From NCBI GenBank assembly GCA_965220695.1, contig OZ244838.1, positions 4,216,001 through 4,280,000 on the forward strand: a stretch of 64,000 bases of DNA. Reading direction: 5' to 3'. Shown here piece by piece: positions 35,581 to 44,989 of the stretch. The stretch comes from UBA9620 sp965220695 (GTDB lineage: Bacteria > Acidobacteriota > Vicinamibacteria > Vicinamibacterales > UBA8438). Both the position numbers and the translations under genes were made by a program. Under the pieces are notes generated by a model. The model did no database searches, had not been told where the DNA came from, and saw nothing but the letters and a program-made list of their open reading frames with translations. Position 1 is the stretch's first letter, and every line of letters starts with the position of its first letter.

Positions 35581-37385
35581 CGCCGATGGCTCAGGTGCGG
35601 GTCATCACGGCACTCGGCCTCGTACTGCTGGCGGCCGGCGCCGCGCGGGCCCAGAGCGCGCGGGCCTATCTGAGTCAGAACGACGTCGCCCTCAACCAGC
35701 AGTTCGTGCTGAACGTGGAAGTGTCGAACGTCCAGCAACTGGAGGCCGACCCGACCCTGCCCGATCTGTCAGGCTTCGCCGCCTATCTCGGGTCCGGTTC
35801 GTCGACCTCGATGCAGTTCGTCAATGGGCGCACGTCGTTGTCGCTCACCATGCAGTACCGCTTTCAGGCGACGACCGCAGGCACCTTCGAGATCGGACCG
35901 GTCGCGGTGCGGGCGGGCGGACGCGATCTGCAGACGGAGCCGCTGACCCTCCGGATCACCGCCGCCGGTGCGCCGGCCGGACGGCCGGGGGCCAGGGGAG
36001 CGGACACCGTCGCCGGACCGGACGATCTGTTCGTCACGGCGACCGCGAGCGCGGCGCAGGTCTACGTCAACGAGCCCGTCGTCGTCGAGTACCGCATCTT
36101 CACCAGGGTCGACGTCAACAGCTACAACCTCGCCCGGCAACCGGCCGCGGCCGGCTTCTGGGTCGAGGAACTGGGCGACCCGCGGGCGCAGGTCGAACAG
36201 GTGGTCCGCAACGGCGTGCAGTACGCCAGCTCGGTGATACGGCGCGTGGCGCTCTTCCCGACCAGCGCCGGCGCCAAGACGCTGGAGCCGCTGGCGATCG
36301 AGGCCCAGGTCCGCGTACAGCGCCGCTCACGCAGCGTGTTCGACGACCCGTTCTTCGGCGGCGGTCTATTCGGGCGCCGGGCGCCGGTCGTGGTCGCCTC
36401 CGACCCGGTCGAGATCGAGGTGCTCCCGCTGCCGGCCGGACAACCCGACGCGTTCACCGGACTGGTCGGCCGGCTCGACGTCTCGGCGTCGATCGACCGG
36501 ACCGAAGCGGACACCAACGACGCGCTGACCTACCGCGTCGAGGTCGCGGGCACCGGCAACCTACGCACGCTGGCCGAGCTGGATCTCCGGCTGCCGCCCG
36601 GATTCGAGGCGTATCCACCCGAGGTGAGCGAGCAGGTGGCCTGGGACGACGGTGGTGTCGACAGCCGCAAGGTCTTCGAATACGTCCTCGTCCCGCGCAC
36701 GCCGGGCGAGGTCGTGATTCCGCCGGTGGAGGTCGCGTACTTCGATGCCGGCCGCGGGGCGTACGCCGCCGCCGCCTCTGCGCCGATCGCGCTGCGCATC
36801 GCCGGTGATCCGGTCACGGCGCCCTCCGGGCCTGCCGGCCGCCGGCGCACCGGGATCGATCTGGAGCGGGAGGATATCCGGTTCATCCGGGTGGCGACCT
36901 CCACCTTTCGCCCGATCGGCGCGTCGCTCTTTCGCGGCGCACCGTTCTGGACGATGCTGCTGGCTCCGATGCTGGCCCTCGCGGGCACCGTCGCGCTGCG
37001 CCGGCATCAGGACCGGCTGCGCGGAGACGTCGCCTACGCCCGCGGTCGCCGGGCGTCGCGGGTGGCGCGGCAGCGCCTGGGCCGCGCCGGGTCGTTGCGC
37101 GCACCCGAACGGCATCGCGAATTCCACGCCGAACTGGGCCGCGCGCTGCAGGGCTTCCTCGGCGACAAGCTGAACATCGCCGAAGCGGGGTTGCGCCAGG
37201 AGGAGATTCGCACGCTGCTGTCGGACCGCGGCGTGGGGACGGCGATCATCGATGACTACCTGGAGTGCCTGAACCGCTGCGACCGCCAGCGCTTCGCCCC
37301 GACCGAGCCGGACCAGGCGGCGATGCAGGACATCCTGAACCGCGCCGGGCAGGCGGTGACGGCGCTCGACGAGGCGCTGTCATGA
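35574..37385 (+). CDS. batD: BatD, oxygen-tolerance protein
   Basis: A 603-residue protein with a signal peptide (ITALGLVLLAAGAARAQ). It has three or more Ig-like periplasmic domains (AYLSQNDVALNQQFVLNVEV at the start; DEPV-type VYVNEPVVVEYRIFTR), a membrane helix near residue 460 (FWTMLLAPMLALAGTVALR) and a cytoplasmic tail ending in a helical domain. This is the BatD family layout. Start choice: GTG 35574 or ATG 35586; both overlap or abut the batC stop. Confidence 0.93.
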   Translation: MVTPMAQVRVITALGLVLLAAGAARAQSARAYLSQNDVALNQQFVLNVEVSNVQQLEADPTLPDLSGFAAYLGSGSSTSMQFVNGRTSLSLTMQYRFQATTAGTFEIGPVAVRAGGRDLQTEPLTLRITAAGAPAGRPGARGADTVAGPDDLFVTATASAAQVYVNEPVVVEYRIFTRVDVNSYNLARQPAAAGFWVEELGDPRAQVEQVVRNGVQYASSVIRRVALFPTSAGAKTLEPLAIEAQVRVQRRSRSVFDDPFFGGGLFGRRAPVVVASDPVEIEVLPLPAGQPDAFTGLVGRLDVSASIDRTEADTNDALTYRVEVAGTGNLRTLAELDLRLPPGFEAYPPEVSEQVAWDDGGVDSRKVFEYVLVPRTPGEVVIPPVEVAYFDAGRGAYAAAASAPIALRIAGDPVTAPSGPAGRRRTGIDLEREDIRFIRVATSTFRPIGASLFRGAPFWTMLLAPMLALAGTVALRRHQDRLRGDVAYARGRRASRVARQRLGRAGSLRAPERHREFHAELGRALQGFLGDKLNIAEAGLRQEEIRTLLSDRGVGTAIIDDYLECLNRCDRQRFAPTEPDQAAMQDILNRAGQAVTALDEALS

Positions 37386-38155
37386 CCGCGCGGCGCACCC
37401 TGATGCTGCTGGCGACAGCCGTCTGCACGGGGCTGCTGTGGCCGGCGCCGGCGGCCGGCCAGGAGGCGTTCTTCGACGAGGGCAACCAGCGCTATCAGGC
37501 CGGCGACTTCGACGGTGCGGTCGACAGCTACGCCCGCGTGCTCGCCAATGGCCTCGAGAGCGGCGAGTTGTACTACAACCTCGGGAACGCCTACTTCAAA
37601 CAGGGCCGGCTCGGGCCGGCCATTCTGTACTACGAACGCGCGCGGCGGCTGATGCCGGGCGACGACGATCTGCTGGCCAATCTGGAGCTCGCGCGGTCGT
37701 TGACCGCGGACGACATCGAACCGTTGCCGGAGTTCTGGCTGTTCCGCGCCGTGGGGTGGTGGGTGGCGCTGCTGCCGAGACCTGCGCTGGTGTGGCTGGT
37801 CGCGTTGGCCTGGCTGACCGCGACGGCCAGCCTGATCGGCGTCGTGCTCGCCCCGCAGACCGCGCTGGCCGTCTGGGGACGCCGGACCGCCCTCGTGAGC
37901 GGCGCCGTCGTGCTCGTGTTCGGGCTCAATCTCGCCGTCCGCGAACTGGATATCGGGTCGGCCGAGGAGGCGGTGATCATGGTGGCCGAAACCGAGGTGC
38001 AGAGCGCACCGTCGGGCGACAGCGCGCTACGGATCTTCACGGTCCACGAAGGCGCGAAGGTGCGCATCGACCGCCGCTCCGACGTCTGGATCGAGATCGT
38101 GCTGGAAGATGGCAAGGTCGGCTGGATCAGGGCGGAGCAACTCGAACCGATCTGA
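37382..38155 (+). CDS. batE: BatE, TPR and SH3-like domain protein
   Basis: A 257-residue protein. A signal peptide is followed by two TPRs (DEGNQRYQAGDFDGAVDSY and LYYNLGNAYFKQGRLGPAI), two membrane helices (about 135-185) and a C-terminal SH3-like domain (TVHEGAKVRIDRRSDVWIEI...GKVGWI). This matches BatE, the last gene of Bat operons. It overlaps batD (ATGA) and the next kinase gene by one base. Confidence 0.9.
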   Translation: MTARRTLMLLATAVCTGLLWPAPAAGQEAFFDEGNQRYQAGDFDGAVDSYARVLANGLESGELYYNLGNAYFKQGRLGPAILYYERARRLMPGDDDLLANLELARSLTADDIEPLPEFWLFRAVGWWVALLPRPALVWLVALAWLTATASLIGVVLAPQTALAVWGRRTALVSGAVVLVFGLNLAVRELDIGSAEEAVIMVAETEVQSAPSGDSALRIFTVHEGAKVRIDRRSDVWIEIVLEDGKVGWIRAEQLEPI

Positions 38156-38748
38156 TGCCCGTGCTGATCGGTATCGCCGGCGGGTCAGGCGCCGGCAAGA
38201 CGACGCTGGCGCTGGCGCTGGCCACGGCGTTGCGCGACACGGTGGTCGTCCCGCTGGACGCCTACTATCGGGATCTGAGCCAGCTCGAGGCAGCGGCCCG
38301 GGCACAGGTCAACTTCGATACGCCGGAGGCGTTCGACTGGCCGCGATTCATCGACGACCTGCACGCGCTGCGGCGCGGCGCCGGCATCGAACGCCCGGAC
38401 TACGACTTCGGCAGCCACACCCGCCGGCCCGCCGCAACGCCGGTGCCGCCGCGCCAATTCGTCATCGTCGAGGGTCTGTTGCTGCTGCACCACGAGGCGG
38501 TGCGCCGCCTGTTCGACGCCGCGGTGTTTCTCTACGTGGACGACCAGACCGCCCGGGACCGCCGGGTGGCGCGTGATCGGCGCGAACGCGGGCGGGAGCC
38601 GGATGACATCCTGGCGCAGTACGCGCGCGACGTCCGGCCGATGTTCGAGCGCCACGTCCTCCCGACCAGGCGCTGGGCCACGCTCACGCTGTCGGGCGCC
38701 GACCCCGTCGAGACAGGGGTGCGGTCCATCCTCGCGCACCTGGGATGA
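38155..38748 (+). CDS. udk: Uridine kinase family protein
   Basis: A 197-residue P-loop kinase. Walker A is GGSGAGKTT (8-16); PLDAYYRDLS, NFDTPEAFDW and DYDFGSHTR are uridine/cytidine kinase signatures, and RRVARDRRERGR gives the lid arginines. It phosphorylates uridine or cytidine in the salvage pathway. The ATG overlaps the batE stop by one base, so it is the last gene of the Bat transcript, an unusual partner. A short copy of its 3' end (GCGGTCCATCCTCGCGCACC) recurs at about 38776-38801. Confidence 0.9.
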   Translation: MPVLIGIAGGSGAGKTTLALALATALRDTVVVPLDAYYRDLSQLEAAARAQVNFDTPEAFDWPRFIDDLHALRRGAGIERPDYDFGSHTRRPAATPVPPRQFVIVEGLLLLHHEAVRRLFDAAVFLYVDDQTARDRRVARDRRERGREPDDILAQYARDVRPMFERHVLPTRRWATLTLSGADPVETGVRSILAHLG

Positions 38749-38824
38749 ACTGCTGGTTCCTGCCCCCGATGGCGGTCCGCAGCGGTCCATCCTCGCGCAC
38801 CTGTGACGACCGGCCGCGGCCTGC

Positions 38825-40090
38825 CTACCGGACGGCGTACGGCGTCTCGAGCCCGTATTGCGGGTGGGACTGCAGGTAGGCGGCCATGCGGTCGCTGCGG
38901 GTCGCCGCCTCGGCGATGAATGCGACCGCGTCGGACAGCCTGTTGTCCGGCTGGGCGCAGCTCAGCCGCAGGAACCCCCCACCGGCGGCGCCGAAGCACT
39001 CGCCGCCCAGACAGGCCACGCCGCGCCGATCGTCCGCGCCTTCGAGCAGATACATCGCCAGTCCATGCGAGGTCATCGCCGCACGGTTGCAAATGACCGC
39101 GACCGACGGGAACGCGTAGAACGTACCCCCGGGCATCAGACAGGTGACCCCCTCGACCCTGTTCAACCCGTTCACCAGAATCTCGACCTTGCGATGAAAA
39201 TCACGCATCCGCGCATCGCGATACGCACGGCCGTCCCGCAACGCCGCGACGCCCGCGAGTTGCGTGAAGGGCGAAACGCACGACAGGGCGGTGTTGGTCA
39301 ACAGGTCGAGCATCTTGATCGTGTCCGGGTTCGACACGGCGTAGCCCAGACGCCAGCCGCTCATGCTGAACGACTTGCTGAAGGTGTACGCCGCGACGAC
39401 CTGCTCGATCATGCCGGGCTGCGCGAGCAGCGACCGATGCTGCCCCTCCCACACCATGCAGTCGTACGGCTCGTCACTGAACACCGCCACGTCGCGGCCG
39501 CGGATCAGGTCGGCCACCCCGCGAAGATCCGCCTCCGTCGCCACCCCGCCGGTCGGATTGTGGGGACTGTTCAGGAAGATCGCCTTCGGGCGCGGGTCGC
39601 CGTCGAGGAACTGTCGAACGTCGTCCGGATCTGGTCTGAACTTGCGCTCGGCGCTCAGGCCCGCCAGCACCATGCGCGCGCCTCGCCGGGCGATGTTCGC
39701 CGCATAGGTCGGAAAGTACGGACTGAACACGAGCACGCCGTCGTCAGGCTCGAGAAACGCCTCGCAGAAGAGCTGCTCGAACGTCTTGGCGCCCGGTCCG
39801 GCCACCACGTGGTCGGCGGTGACGTCGAGTCCGTGCTGCGCGTGGAGATAGGCCGCCGCGGCGGCCCGAAACTCCGGCAACCCCGCCGACGGGCCGTAGG
39901 TCGTCCGGCCCGCCCGGATCGCCTGCACGCCGGCCTCGACGGCGGCGTCGGGCGAGGCGTACGGGCTGTCTCCGATCTCGAGTTCGATGACGTCTTTGCC
40001 GCTGGCGCTCAACCGCCGCGCGGCGGCGAGCACGGTAAAGGACCCTTCCGGCTGCACGGTGGAGGAAAACCGGGTATAGGACGGTGGCAT
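38825..40090 (-). CDS. PLP-dependent aminotransferase class I/II
   Basis: A 421-residue fold-type I enzyme. Visible marks are the PLP Lys in SKSFSMSGWRLGY (about 246), the NSPHNPTGG motif (about 176), and the SDEPYD Asp/Tyr pair. A conserved C-terminal Arg lies in FLRLSCAQ. Close relatives are aspartate or aromatic transaminases. Substrate specificity cannot be read. It converges with the uridine kinase gene. Confidence 0.9.
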   Translation of the reverse strand: MPPSYTRFSSTVQPEGSFTVLAAARRLSASGKDVIELEIGDSPYASPDAAVEAGVQAIRAGRTTYGPSAGLPEFRAAAAAYLHAQHGLDVTADHVVAGPGAKTFEQLFCEAFLEPDDGVLVFSPYFPTYAANIARRGARMVLAGLSAERKFRPDPDDVRQFLDGDPRPKAIFLNSPHNPTGGVATEADLRGVADLIRGRDVAVFSDEPYDCMVWEGQHRSLLAQPGMIEQVVAAYTFSKSFSMSGWRLGYAVSNPDTIKMLDLLTNTALSCVSPFTQLAGVAALRDGRAYRDARMRDFHRKVEILVNGLNRVEGVTCLMPGGTFYAFPSVAVICNRAAMTSHGLAMYLLEGADDRRGVACLGGECFGAAGGGFLRLSCAQPDNRLSDAVAFIAEAATRSDRMAAYLQSHPQYGLETPYAVR

Positions 40091-40241
40091 GGTCGACAGC
40101 TCCCTGATGCGACGGACCGGATCTCCGGCGCCGGAACTCTATCAGATTGCGCTGCTGACCCGCGCGCGCGCTGGCCGGACACGACGTGACGGATTCACTG
40201 GAGCGTGAAGGCGCCGAACAGCGGGAGGCGAGCGGCCGGCG

Positions 40242-40460
40242 TCAGTCGTCCAGCGCCGGGCATTCCAGGTCGGGCCGGTTCGCCCGCGTGGCGCGGGGGA
40301 CGACAACCGGGAGCCGTTCCCGGGCCCACCGCTCGGGGTGGGGTTCGAGAGCGCGCCGCGCCAGCCGCGACAGGATCTCGCCGACGCTCAGCCCCGTGTC
40401 GTTCGCGATGCAGTGCGCCGCTTCCAGTACGTCGTCGTCAACTACCAGGGTGGCGCGCAC
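40242..40460 (-). CDS. Orphan VapB-like antitoxin
   Basis: A 72-residue protein from GTG 40460; an ATG at 40511 is also possible. RATLVVDDDVLEAAHCIAND, then TGLSVGEILSRLARRAL, matches the VapB/ribbon-helix-helix-type antitoxin pattern in which a beta strand binds DNA and helices dimerise. No toxin follows: the downstream strand reads only LFGAFTLQ before a stop, too short to be a PIN toxin and perhaps its remnant. It is alone between the aminotransferase and the YfhO-type gene. Confidence 0.55.
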   Translation of the reverse strand: MRATLVVDDDVLEAAHCIANDTGLSVGEILSRLARRALEPHPERWARERLPVVVPRATRANRPDLECPALDD

Positions 40461-40685
40461 GAGGCGCGCGTGGCGGCGGGTCGAAGTGAGGCCGAGATGC
40501 ACAGATGTCATGGCGCCGGCTCCGTTGACCACTCGTCATTGCAGCCGGCGTGCCAGTCTCGAGGCGCGCGATCCACGCCGGAACGGGGCGCACGGGACGG
40601 CCACGGGCGCCGATTCTGCAATCCGCCGGCCGGCAGCATCAAGCAGTTTCCACACCCACGGGAAATGCCCTACTCCCCGTCCGCA

Positions 40686-40711
40686 GGAAACTGCTGCTTC
40701 AAGCAGTTTCC
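40686..40711. terminator. Perfect 10-bp hairpin downstream of the YfhO-type gene
   Basis: GGAAACTGCT at 40686-40695 pairs with AGCAGTTTCC at 40702-40711. The motif AAGCAGTTTCC with CACGGG/CGCGGG and ATGCCC is repeated at about 40639 and 40700. It lies 28 bases beyond the stop of the minus-strand membrane protein gene. No T-run is present. Confidence 0.4.
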
Positions 40712-40738
40712 TGACACGCGGGCATGCCCCACTTCCGA

Positions 40739-43282
40739 TTAGTGCGAGCCCGAACGGCGAGCGCGCGTCAAGAGACCGGCTACCAGCCAGCACAGCAGCG
40801 TCAAGCCCGAAAGTAGCAGACCCCAGCGGAATCCGGACGGCACGTATCGCAACTCGACCACATGGATACCCGCGTCGACCCATACGCCGGAAAACGCGAC
40901 GTTCGCCCGTTCGAGTGGCCGTTCAGCGCCATCGACCCAGACGCGCCGCTCCGGATAGTAGGGTTCACTGAAGAACAGGAACGCCGGCTCCGATGCCTCC
41001 GCGATTAGCCGCAAGTCACCGATGCCGTCCGTGACAGCAATATCAACGGTTCCTTCGACAGTACAGTCTGACCGGTCCAGCAGCAGCGAGCGGTCGGTGT
41101 CGCCTCCAGGCAGCGGGTCCGGACGTGACACAGCGTCGGCCCACCCCGACAGGACCTGACCCGTCTCCCGGTCGAGTCCCGCCGTATCTTCCACCAGCGG
41201 GTGACGGACGAGTGACAGCCCGTTCGACGCCGATACGTCGCCCAGATCATATCGCCAGGTGCGGCCGTCGTCGTCGATGATCCCCCCCGCCCGCAGTCCG
41301 TGCAGACGTTCGACCTCGGCCCGGTTCGCTGCGCTGAGGCCGTCCACCCAGCGCACGTTCACCGGGACACGCTCGACGAGACGCCCGGCGCCGTCGTAGG
41401 CGGCGCTCGACAGGCGCTGCAGCACCTCGTTCGAGGACAGGTACTCAATCGCACAGGTAAGAAACGCGCGCGGCTTGGCGGTGAGATTCTCGTAAAGAAA
41501 CGCGCTTCCCAGCCGATCCACCAGCCGGAACCGTTGGTCCTCAATCGGCTCGCAGGCGATGACGTGGCTCACGCTCAGATAGTCCAGAAGGTCGAGCCGC
41601 GTTGGAAGCGCCCCGATCCGCCCAAGGCGAGTCAAATGACCGTGCGCGCTGTCTGCCCTGACCAGTTGCAGGAACCTCGTATACCGATCCAACGAAATAC
41701 CCCCAAATCCGTCGGTCGTTGGAACGCCGGCCGGCGCCAGCGTTGACGGCGTCCAGGCACACAAAGGCAGAACGCGATCGGGCTGATACGACGCGAGGCG
41801 GACCGAGGTGGTCTCCGACTCCGGACCTGTTACTCCAACCAGCGGTGCGGCGAACACCAACCCTTCCGTGACAATAAGTAGCAGCATGACGCCGCCGCAA
41901 GCGACGGCCAGCCGCCAGCGCGCCAGTACGCCCAGGCTCGCCACCAGTCCCATCTGCACCGCCACCAGCCATCCCGGTGTTCCCAGCACGCCGTCAGGAG
42001 ACGATACGGAGTCCATTCCTATGAACCCCGGCTCCCCCAACAGGCCGTCCCGCGACGACCACGCCAGTATCACACCTATCAGCACAACCGCGGTCAACGC
42101 CGGGTACCAGGCGATCCGCCGCGCCAATCGCCCACCAGCACGGATTCGGGCGAGCAACGTGTCGAGTCCCAGTCCGCCAAGCACCGCGACCCCCACGGTC
42201 CAGAAAAACAACAGACGGGTCGGACCACGAAACATCGGCAGCAGCGTGTGATGCAGGCGATACAACGGGAGGGTGTCGGCCATCGCCAGACCGAGTGCAA
42301 TCAGCGCCATCGCCGCCATGAATGTCGCCCAGCGGCGGCGGCGCGCGTCCAGCCACGCCAGCGGGGCACAAGCCAGCAACCCAAGGGTGATGAATAGCGA
42401 GCTGAACAGAGTGCGCCGCCGACCGGGGGTGTTCGGAAAGACCGCCGTCGCGAGATCCCCTCGCGAGAGCAGACTATCGCTGGCGAACCGATAGTCGACA
42501 CCGCCGGTGCGGCCCGCTTCCAGCACCAGGAGTCCGGTTGGCGCCAACTGAAACGCCGTCAACCCGCCCACGAGGACGCCGAGCAGGAGGGGCTGCACCA
42601 GTAACCGTCGGCGCTGGGCGCCCTGCGCGCGCACGGCATGCACCACGAAGACCGCCGCAATGATGACCCCGACGTACACCGTTCCCTGAAGAAAGCCGGC
42701 AAGCAGGTGCACGACGAGCACCAGCACCAGACCGGGATGCGGCCAGATGGAGCGTCGACGCACGGACCGAATGGCCAGCGCCAACGCCAGCGGAAACCAG
42801 GCATAGCCGAACAGCACCACCAGGTGTCCCGCCGAAATCCTGGGCGCAATCGTGCCGCTCAACATCACGCCGGCCGCCGCCGCCAGTCCGGCCACCCGGC
42901 TGGTGCCCAGCACCCGGCAGAGAAGGAACATCCCCGTGCCGAGCACCCACAAGTGAAGGACGACGCCCCAGGCGATGAAGGCGTCCAGCGGCAATCCGCG
43001 CAGCGCGACACTCGGCGGGTAGAACACCTGCGTCTGGATGTCGGCCAGACCCGGATAGCCACCGAAACTGTAGGGATTCCAATGCGGCACCCGACCCGCT
43101 TCGAACGCCAGTCGGTTCACCGCCTCCCAACTGCGGTGCATGTGTATGTCAAGCCCGGCGAGCGCGGCATCGGGCTGGGACACGGCTGGCCACATCACCG
43201 CCACGGCCAGCCCCGCCAGGAAGACCGCCGACGCGCCCGTCCGGATCGACAATGGTCCGATGTGCCGTCCGAGTTCACTCAT
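40739..43282 (-). CDS. YfhO-family polytopic membrane protein
   Basis: An 847-residue protein with about 12 membrane segments followed by a large soluble domain of about 300 residues and a last helix (LLLSGLTLLCWLVAGLLT). The motif HWNPYSFGGYPGLADIQTQVFYP near residue 60 is typical of YfhO/GT-C-like membrane proteins, with acidic residues early (DIHMHRSWEAV). YfhO of Bacillus glycosylates lipoteichoic acid; here a lipid-linked sugar transferase role at the cell envelope is possible. It overlaps or abuts no other complete gene. Confidence 0.75.
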   Translation of the reverse strand: MSELGRHIGPLSIRTGASAVFLAGLAVAVMWPAVSQPDAALAGLDIHMHRSWEAVNRLAFEAGRVPHWNPYSFGGYPGLADIQTQVFYPPSVALRGLPLDAFIAWGVVLHLWVLGTGMFLLCRVLGTSRVAGLAAAAGVMLSGTIAPRISAGHLVVLFGYAWFPLALALAIRSVRRRSIWPHPGLVLVLVVHLLAGFLQGTVYVGVIIAAVFVVHAVRAQGAQRRRLLVQPLLLGVLVGGLTAFQLAPTGLLVLEAGRTGGVDYRFASDSLLSRGDLATAVFPNTPGRRRTLFSSLFITLGLLACAPLAWLDARRRRWATFMAAMALIALGLAMADTLPLYRLHHTLLPMFRGPTRLLFFWTVGVAVLGGLGLDTLLARIRAGGRLARRIAWYPALTAVVLIGVILAWSSRDGLLGEPGFIGMDSVSSPDGVLGTPGWLVAVQMGLVASLGVLARWRLAVACGGVMLLLIVTEGLVFAAPLVGVTGPESETTSVRLASYQPDRVLPLCAWTPSTLAPAGVPTTDGFGGISLDRYTRFLQLVRADSAHGHLTRLGRIGALPTRLDLLDYLSVSHVIACEPIEDQRFRLVDRLGSAFLYENLTAKPRAFLTCAIEYLSSNEVLQRLSSAAYDGAGRLVERVPVNVRWVDGLSAANRAEVERLHGLRAGGIIDDDGRTWRYDLGDVSASNGLSLVRHPLVEDTAGLDRETGQVLSGWADAVSRPDPLPGGDTDRSLLLDRSDCTVEGTVDIAVTDGIGDLRLIAEASEPAFLFFSEPYYPERRVWVDGAERPLERANVAFSGVWVDAGIHVVELRYVPSGFRWGLLLSGLTLLCWLVAGLLTRARRSGSH

Positions 43283-43289
43283 GGGTAGG

Positions 43290-43412
43290 TCATGACCGGC
43301 GCGGCAAGGTATCCGACAGCAACGAGTCCATCAGGAAGACCAGCACGGCATATCCCGTTCCCGTGACCAGACCCAGGGTGTTTGCAGGCTCGGAAACGTG
43401 GGCCGGAGCCAT
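43290..43412 (-). CDS. Short membrane peptide or gene fragment
   Basis: A 40-codon frame (start MAPAHVSEPANTLGL) with one predicted helix (GLVTGTGYAVLVFLMDSLL) ends 8 bases before the YfhO-type gene. It looks like the C-terminal end of a larger membrane protein whose body is missing, or a small leader gene. No family is recognised. Confidence 0.25.
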   Translation of the reverse strand: MAPAHVSEPANTLGLVTGTGYAVLVFLMDSLLSDTLPRRS

Positions 43413-43647
43413 GACTTGGTCAGGCGCGTCCTGCCGTCTGGCCTGGCAATCGATCGGGGCATACTGAATGCAATGGAAATGCGGCTATCGTGGCGCTGAA
43501 CTGCCCGCTCTGTACGACGAACCAGAAGCCGGCGTGCGTCAATCCCAGAAGGCCGAATGCAACTGCCGTGGTCGCGACGCTTCGCGAGCACAGCCACGCA
43601 CCGGTGTACCGCACCCGGTTTCTTGGAAACACATTTGCGCTACGCGG

Positions 43648-43745
43648 CATGGCGTAGCTCGTATTCCTCACGCGCTTCGAGTGGCGTGCGATACGCCAGC
43701 TTTTCGAGGCGCCAGCACTGGTTGTTGCGTTCACGGAAGCGCGTG
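43648..43745 (-). pseudogene. Transposase C-terminal remnant (possibly IS3-type)
   Basis: The reverse strand reads RFRERNNQCWRLEKLAYRTP, then LEAREEYELRHAA and a stop. A conserved AYRTP-x-E block close to the C-terminus is typical of IS3-like integrase-core transposases. Only about 32-50 codons remain. The flank at 43790-43915 is strongly AT-rich compared with the rest of the window, which fits foreign DNA. Confidence 0.35.
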
Positions 43746-43904
43746 CTGCTACCGCACCGGGTCGCGTTTTGCAGGTCCCGTAGTGATTTTTAGCTAAGAA
43801 CCATAATACAGAAAATGGCTTCTGGCGATACGATAAATATATTATCCCTATGCAATATCTATATTGCGCTATAGACACCTGACACGTGTTAACAGCGCTT
43901 TATT

Positions 43905-44360
43905 ATCTTAGTGACCAACATGTACTTGCCAAAGACGAGGATGTCCCGGCCGCTGTTGGAATTCGGTGGCGGCTCGGGTGCTCTCGTCGACCAACGACTG
44001 CTCGACGGTGCGCCGCCGCAGTGGATCGGTCTGGGCCATCGTCTGGAAGGTCGGGAGCGGCACCTCCTGCCACCGCGAGCGGACCCGGGGGCGGCGGATC
44101 GATAGCTGCCGCCCCCGAGGACGACGGTACTGGCCACCGTCCCGGCCCGGGACGCCGTGCGGTCGGCCTGGTGCGTGTAGCGCGCCCGCAGATCGCCGTC
44201 CGATCCTCCTCGAGCAGGCGTCCAGGACCGGTAATCCCGACCGCACCGCAAGGTCGAACAGCTCCGCTTCGGTGTCAATCACTAACTAGACGAGCGGCAG
44301 GCGACGCGTGGTCGGAGATTCAACACCGGCGGTCGGACGGACTGTGCGAGACTTCTTCAT
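43905..44360 (-). pseudogene. IS256-family transposase, N-terminal remnant with stop and frameshifts
   Basis: A good ribosome-binding site (AAAGGAG) precedes ATG 44360, reading MKKSRTVRPTAGVESPTTRR, then LPLV and an in-frame TAG. The frame continues as LVIDTEAELFDLAVRSGLPV. Two other frames then hold ARYTHQADRTASRAGTV and LPTFQTMAQTDPLRRRTVEQ. These blocks match the start of IS256-type (Mutator-like) transposases (EAELFDLAVRSGL, LPTFQTMAQTDPL). The catalytic part is missing past about codon 130. A dead insertion sequence. Confidence 0.65.
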
Positions 44361-44749
44361 GGCGGCTCCTTTGCTGTGAGGCGTGTCGCCTCGGGTTGCC
44401 CACCACTCGTGTATCACGAGCAGTGAGGAGCCGCCGCTTCAATTCGCAACAGTCAGTGGGACATCCCCAAGTGAAAAGTGTGAAGAGATTCTGGCACTTC
44501 GCGAGAAAACCAGGAAGCTGGGGAAGAGAACGTGGCGTCTACTCTGCTGGCAGTTGAGAATGTTTGCAGGAGGGGCGGTGTTCCTGCACTTCGCCGTTTC
44601 CCTTGATAGGCACCACCAAGTTAAGGGTAGCGGGCCGCGGCCCCGCGCTCAGCGGTCGCGCCGCCACCTTCCGTGATCGAACCATTTCCCCCAACCTCCT
44701 TGGACATCAGATTCTCCCTTAATCCGTGTCCAAGAAAACAAGGGGCGCC
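44361..44749. other. Non-coding remnant region between the IS256 fragment and the Doc pseudogene
   Basis: No gene is visible. It contains inverted GGCGGCTCCT (44361) and AGGAGCCGCC (about 44425) arms, the perfect hairpin CTCGTG-TAT-CACGAG at 44406-44420, and stretches of lower GC than the flanks. It probably represents the 5' end of the dead IS and older insertion debris. Confidence 0.4.
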
Positions 44750-44989
44750 TCACGTGTACGTCGCGGCAAACGCAGTGCGCTTGTTGCCGTCGATGAATGG
44801 GGGGTGCTAGGCGAGACTCTCCCACCGCGCGGCGGCTTCCTCGACGAGATCGGCATAGTGGCCGGTTTGCGGCCGATAGAGTGCCGCCTCGAGAAGACCG
44901 GCGTCCCGGACGCCTTGTGATCCGCCGTACCGCTCGATCTGGTCCGCGTGAAGGGCGAGAATTTCGACCAGCGTGAGGTAGTCCGTCAT
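44750..44989 (-). pseudogene. doc: Doc/Fic death-on-curing toxin, interrupted
   Basis: The start MTDYLTLVEILALHADQIER and GVRDAGLLEAALYRPQTGHY are typical of Doc toxins, which phosphorylate EF-Tu. After ESLA comes an in-frame TAG (44807-44809), followed by H-P-P-F-I-D-G-N-K-R-T-A-F-A-A-T-Y-T and a second stop. The normal motif is HPF-x-DGNKRTA, so an extra Pro codon is inserted, and the C-terminal 30 or so residues are gone. The gene therefore has a premature stop, a damaged catalytic loop and a truncated end. Its antitoxin gene upstream overlaps it by four bases and is intact. Confidence 0.8.
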
